From Burkholderiaceae bacterium 16 (GTDB lineage: Bacteria; Pseudomonadota; Gammaproteobacteria; Burkholderiales; Burkholderiaceae): 64,000 nt of DNA. This document shows, piece by piece, positions 63,543 to 64,000 of the stretch. The DNA lies in assembly GCA_000955785.1 (NCBI GenBank), contig JYOD01000104.1, positions 52,515-116,514 on the forward strand, read 5' to 3'. Under the pieces are notes generated by a model. It worked only from the letters and a program-made list of their open reading frames with translations, was not told the origin of the DNA and did not search any database. Position numbers and translations under genes: made by a program. Within the stretch, counting starts at the first letter, position 1. The number at the start of each line of letters is the position of its first letter.

Positions 63543-64000
63543 TCAGCCGGCGGCCGCGCGGTTGCTCCCCGCATCACGGCGCGAGCGGTTGCCATTGCCC
63601 ACCGTGACGGCGGTGAAGATCGCCAGCATCTGGAAAGCGCCGATCATGAAGAAGACCCAGCTCGGCCAGCGCGCATCCATCAACATGCCGAAAAACAGCG
63701 GTCCGCTGGCCAGTCCGATATCCAGGCCGGAGTAGACCACGCCATAGACTCGCCCGGTGGCCCCGGCCGGCGCGGCGGCGCGCACCAGCAGATCGCGCGA
63801 AGGCCCGGCCGTACCCGCGCCGAAGCCGATCACGCCCATCAGCACCGGCACCATCACGGCCGGCAGCACACCCAGCCCCACCACGATGGCGACAAAGCCC
63901 GACAGCGTGAAGCTCATCGCAATCAGGCGGTCGTGGTTGCTGGTGCGTCCCGCGGCGAAGCCGCCCACGATCATGCCGCCGGCGCTGCACAGCATGTAAA
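63543..64000 (-). CDS. MFS transporter, C-terminal part (5' truncated by the window edge)
   Basis: About 152 residues forming the C-terminal half of a major facilitator permease (roughly helices 8-12: GGMIVGGFAAGRTSNHDR, motif-A-like; VLMGVIGFGAGTAGPSRDLLVR; FFMIGAFQMLAIFTAVTV). The frame stays open to the right edge, so the gene continues beyond the window. It is on the same strand as the TPP enzyme, 88 bases upstream, and may supply its substrate. Confidence 0.8.
   Translation of the reverse strand, partial: YMLCSAGGMIVGGFAAGRTSNHDRLIAMSFTLSGFVAIVVGLGVLPAVMVPVLMGVIGFGAGTAGPSRDLLVRAAAPAGATGRVYGVVYSGLDIGLASGPLFFGMLMDARWPSWVFFMIGAFQMLAIFTAVTVGNGNRSRRDAGSNRAAAG

Overview
The window is GC-rich (about two thirds G+C) and densely coding. 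It looks like the main chromosome of a beta-proteobacterium of the Burkholderiaceae, most probably Cupriavidus or a close Ralstonia relative. The grounds are the protein sequences, the succinylase lysine branch (dapC, dapD, dapE), a ZipA-type division protein next to smc and ligA, an acyl-CoA-binding protein, and the spaced aceB/aceA glyoxylate-shunt genes. I see no tRNA or rRNA gene, insertion sequence, prophage or CRISPR array. Most of the window is core chromosome with two accessory-looking metabolic clusters. The genus is inferred from protein resemblance and was not checked by search.

Layout. 1-1.2 kb: a 23S rRNA pseudouridine synthase with a tandem-repeat N-terminus that runs off the left edge. 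1.3-10.1 kb (minus strand): smc-zipA-ligA-def, with 4-base overlaps at smc/zipA and ligA/def, then a lipoprotein-type alpha/beta hydrolase. 10.6-12.5 kb: a ferritin-like di-iron protein and a DMT exporter. 12.7-17.9 kb (plus strand): a lysine/diaminopimelate block, dapC-dapD-small membrane protein-yffB-like-dapE-prmB, closed by a clear terminator. 18.2-20.2 kb: a DUF2817 peptidase-like protein and an unknown protein ending in Lys-Gly-Ala repeats.

20.4-29.8 kb (minus strand) is a tightly packed peptide-scavenging operon. It runs from an RpiR-type regulator through iaaA, the four gsiABCD importer genes, a P1-family (DmpA-type) aminopeptidase and an M55 D-aminopeptidase. The iaaA-gsiABCD core matches the known E. 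coli order. The added regulator and two unusual peptidases suggest import and hydrolysis of isoaspartyl-, beta- or D-residue peptides. A perfect palindrome upstream of the regulator is a good candidate operator.

30-45.5 kb is housekeeping: yheS (ABC-F), dsbB, a GNAT acetyltransferase, a secreted unknown protein, radA, alr, lplT, the tsaB-rimI-uracil-DNA-glycosylase-DUF1853 operon, an acyl-CoA-binding protein, a DHA2 exporter coupled to a DUF1857 protein, and a GDSL hydrolase.

45.5-53.5 kb (plus strand): a VOC protein behind a perfect 14-bp inverted repeat, then a six-gene oxidoreductase cluster. It holds two SfnB/DszC-like flavin monooxygenase-type proteins, a DUF3088 protein, two NtaA/SnaA-like luciferase-family monooxygenases and an FAD/NAD(P)-type oxidoreductase. 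This is probably organosulfur or related heteroatom scavenging. The tandem paralogue pairs make it the least explained system here.

53.7-60.3 kb: malate synthase and isocitrate lyase, separated by a 2-haloacid-dehalogenase-like protein, a LysR regulator, a universal stress protein and an M48 lipoprotein peptidase. 60.7-64 kb (minus strand): a gamma-glutamylcyclotransferase-fold protein, rraA, an acetolactate-synthase-like TPP enzyme and an MFS transporter cut by the right edge.
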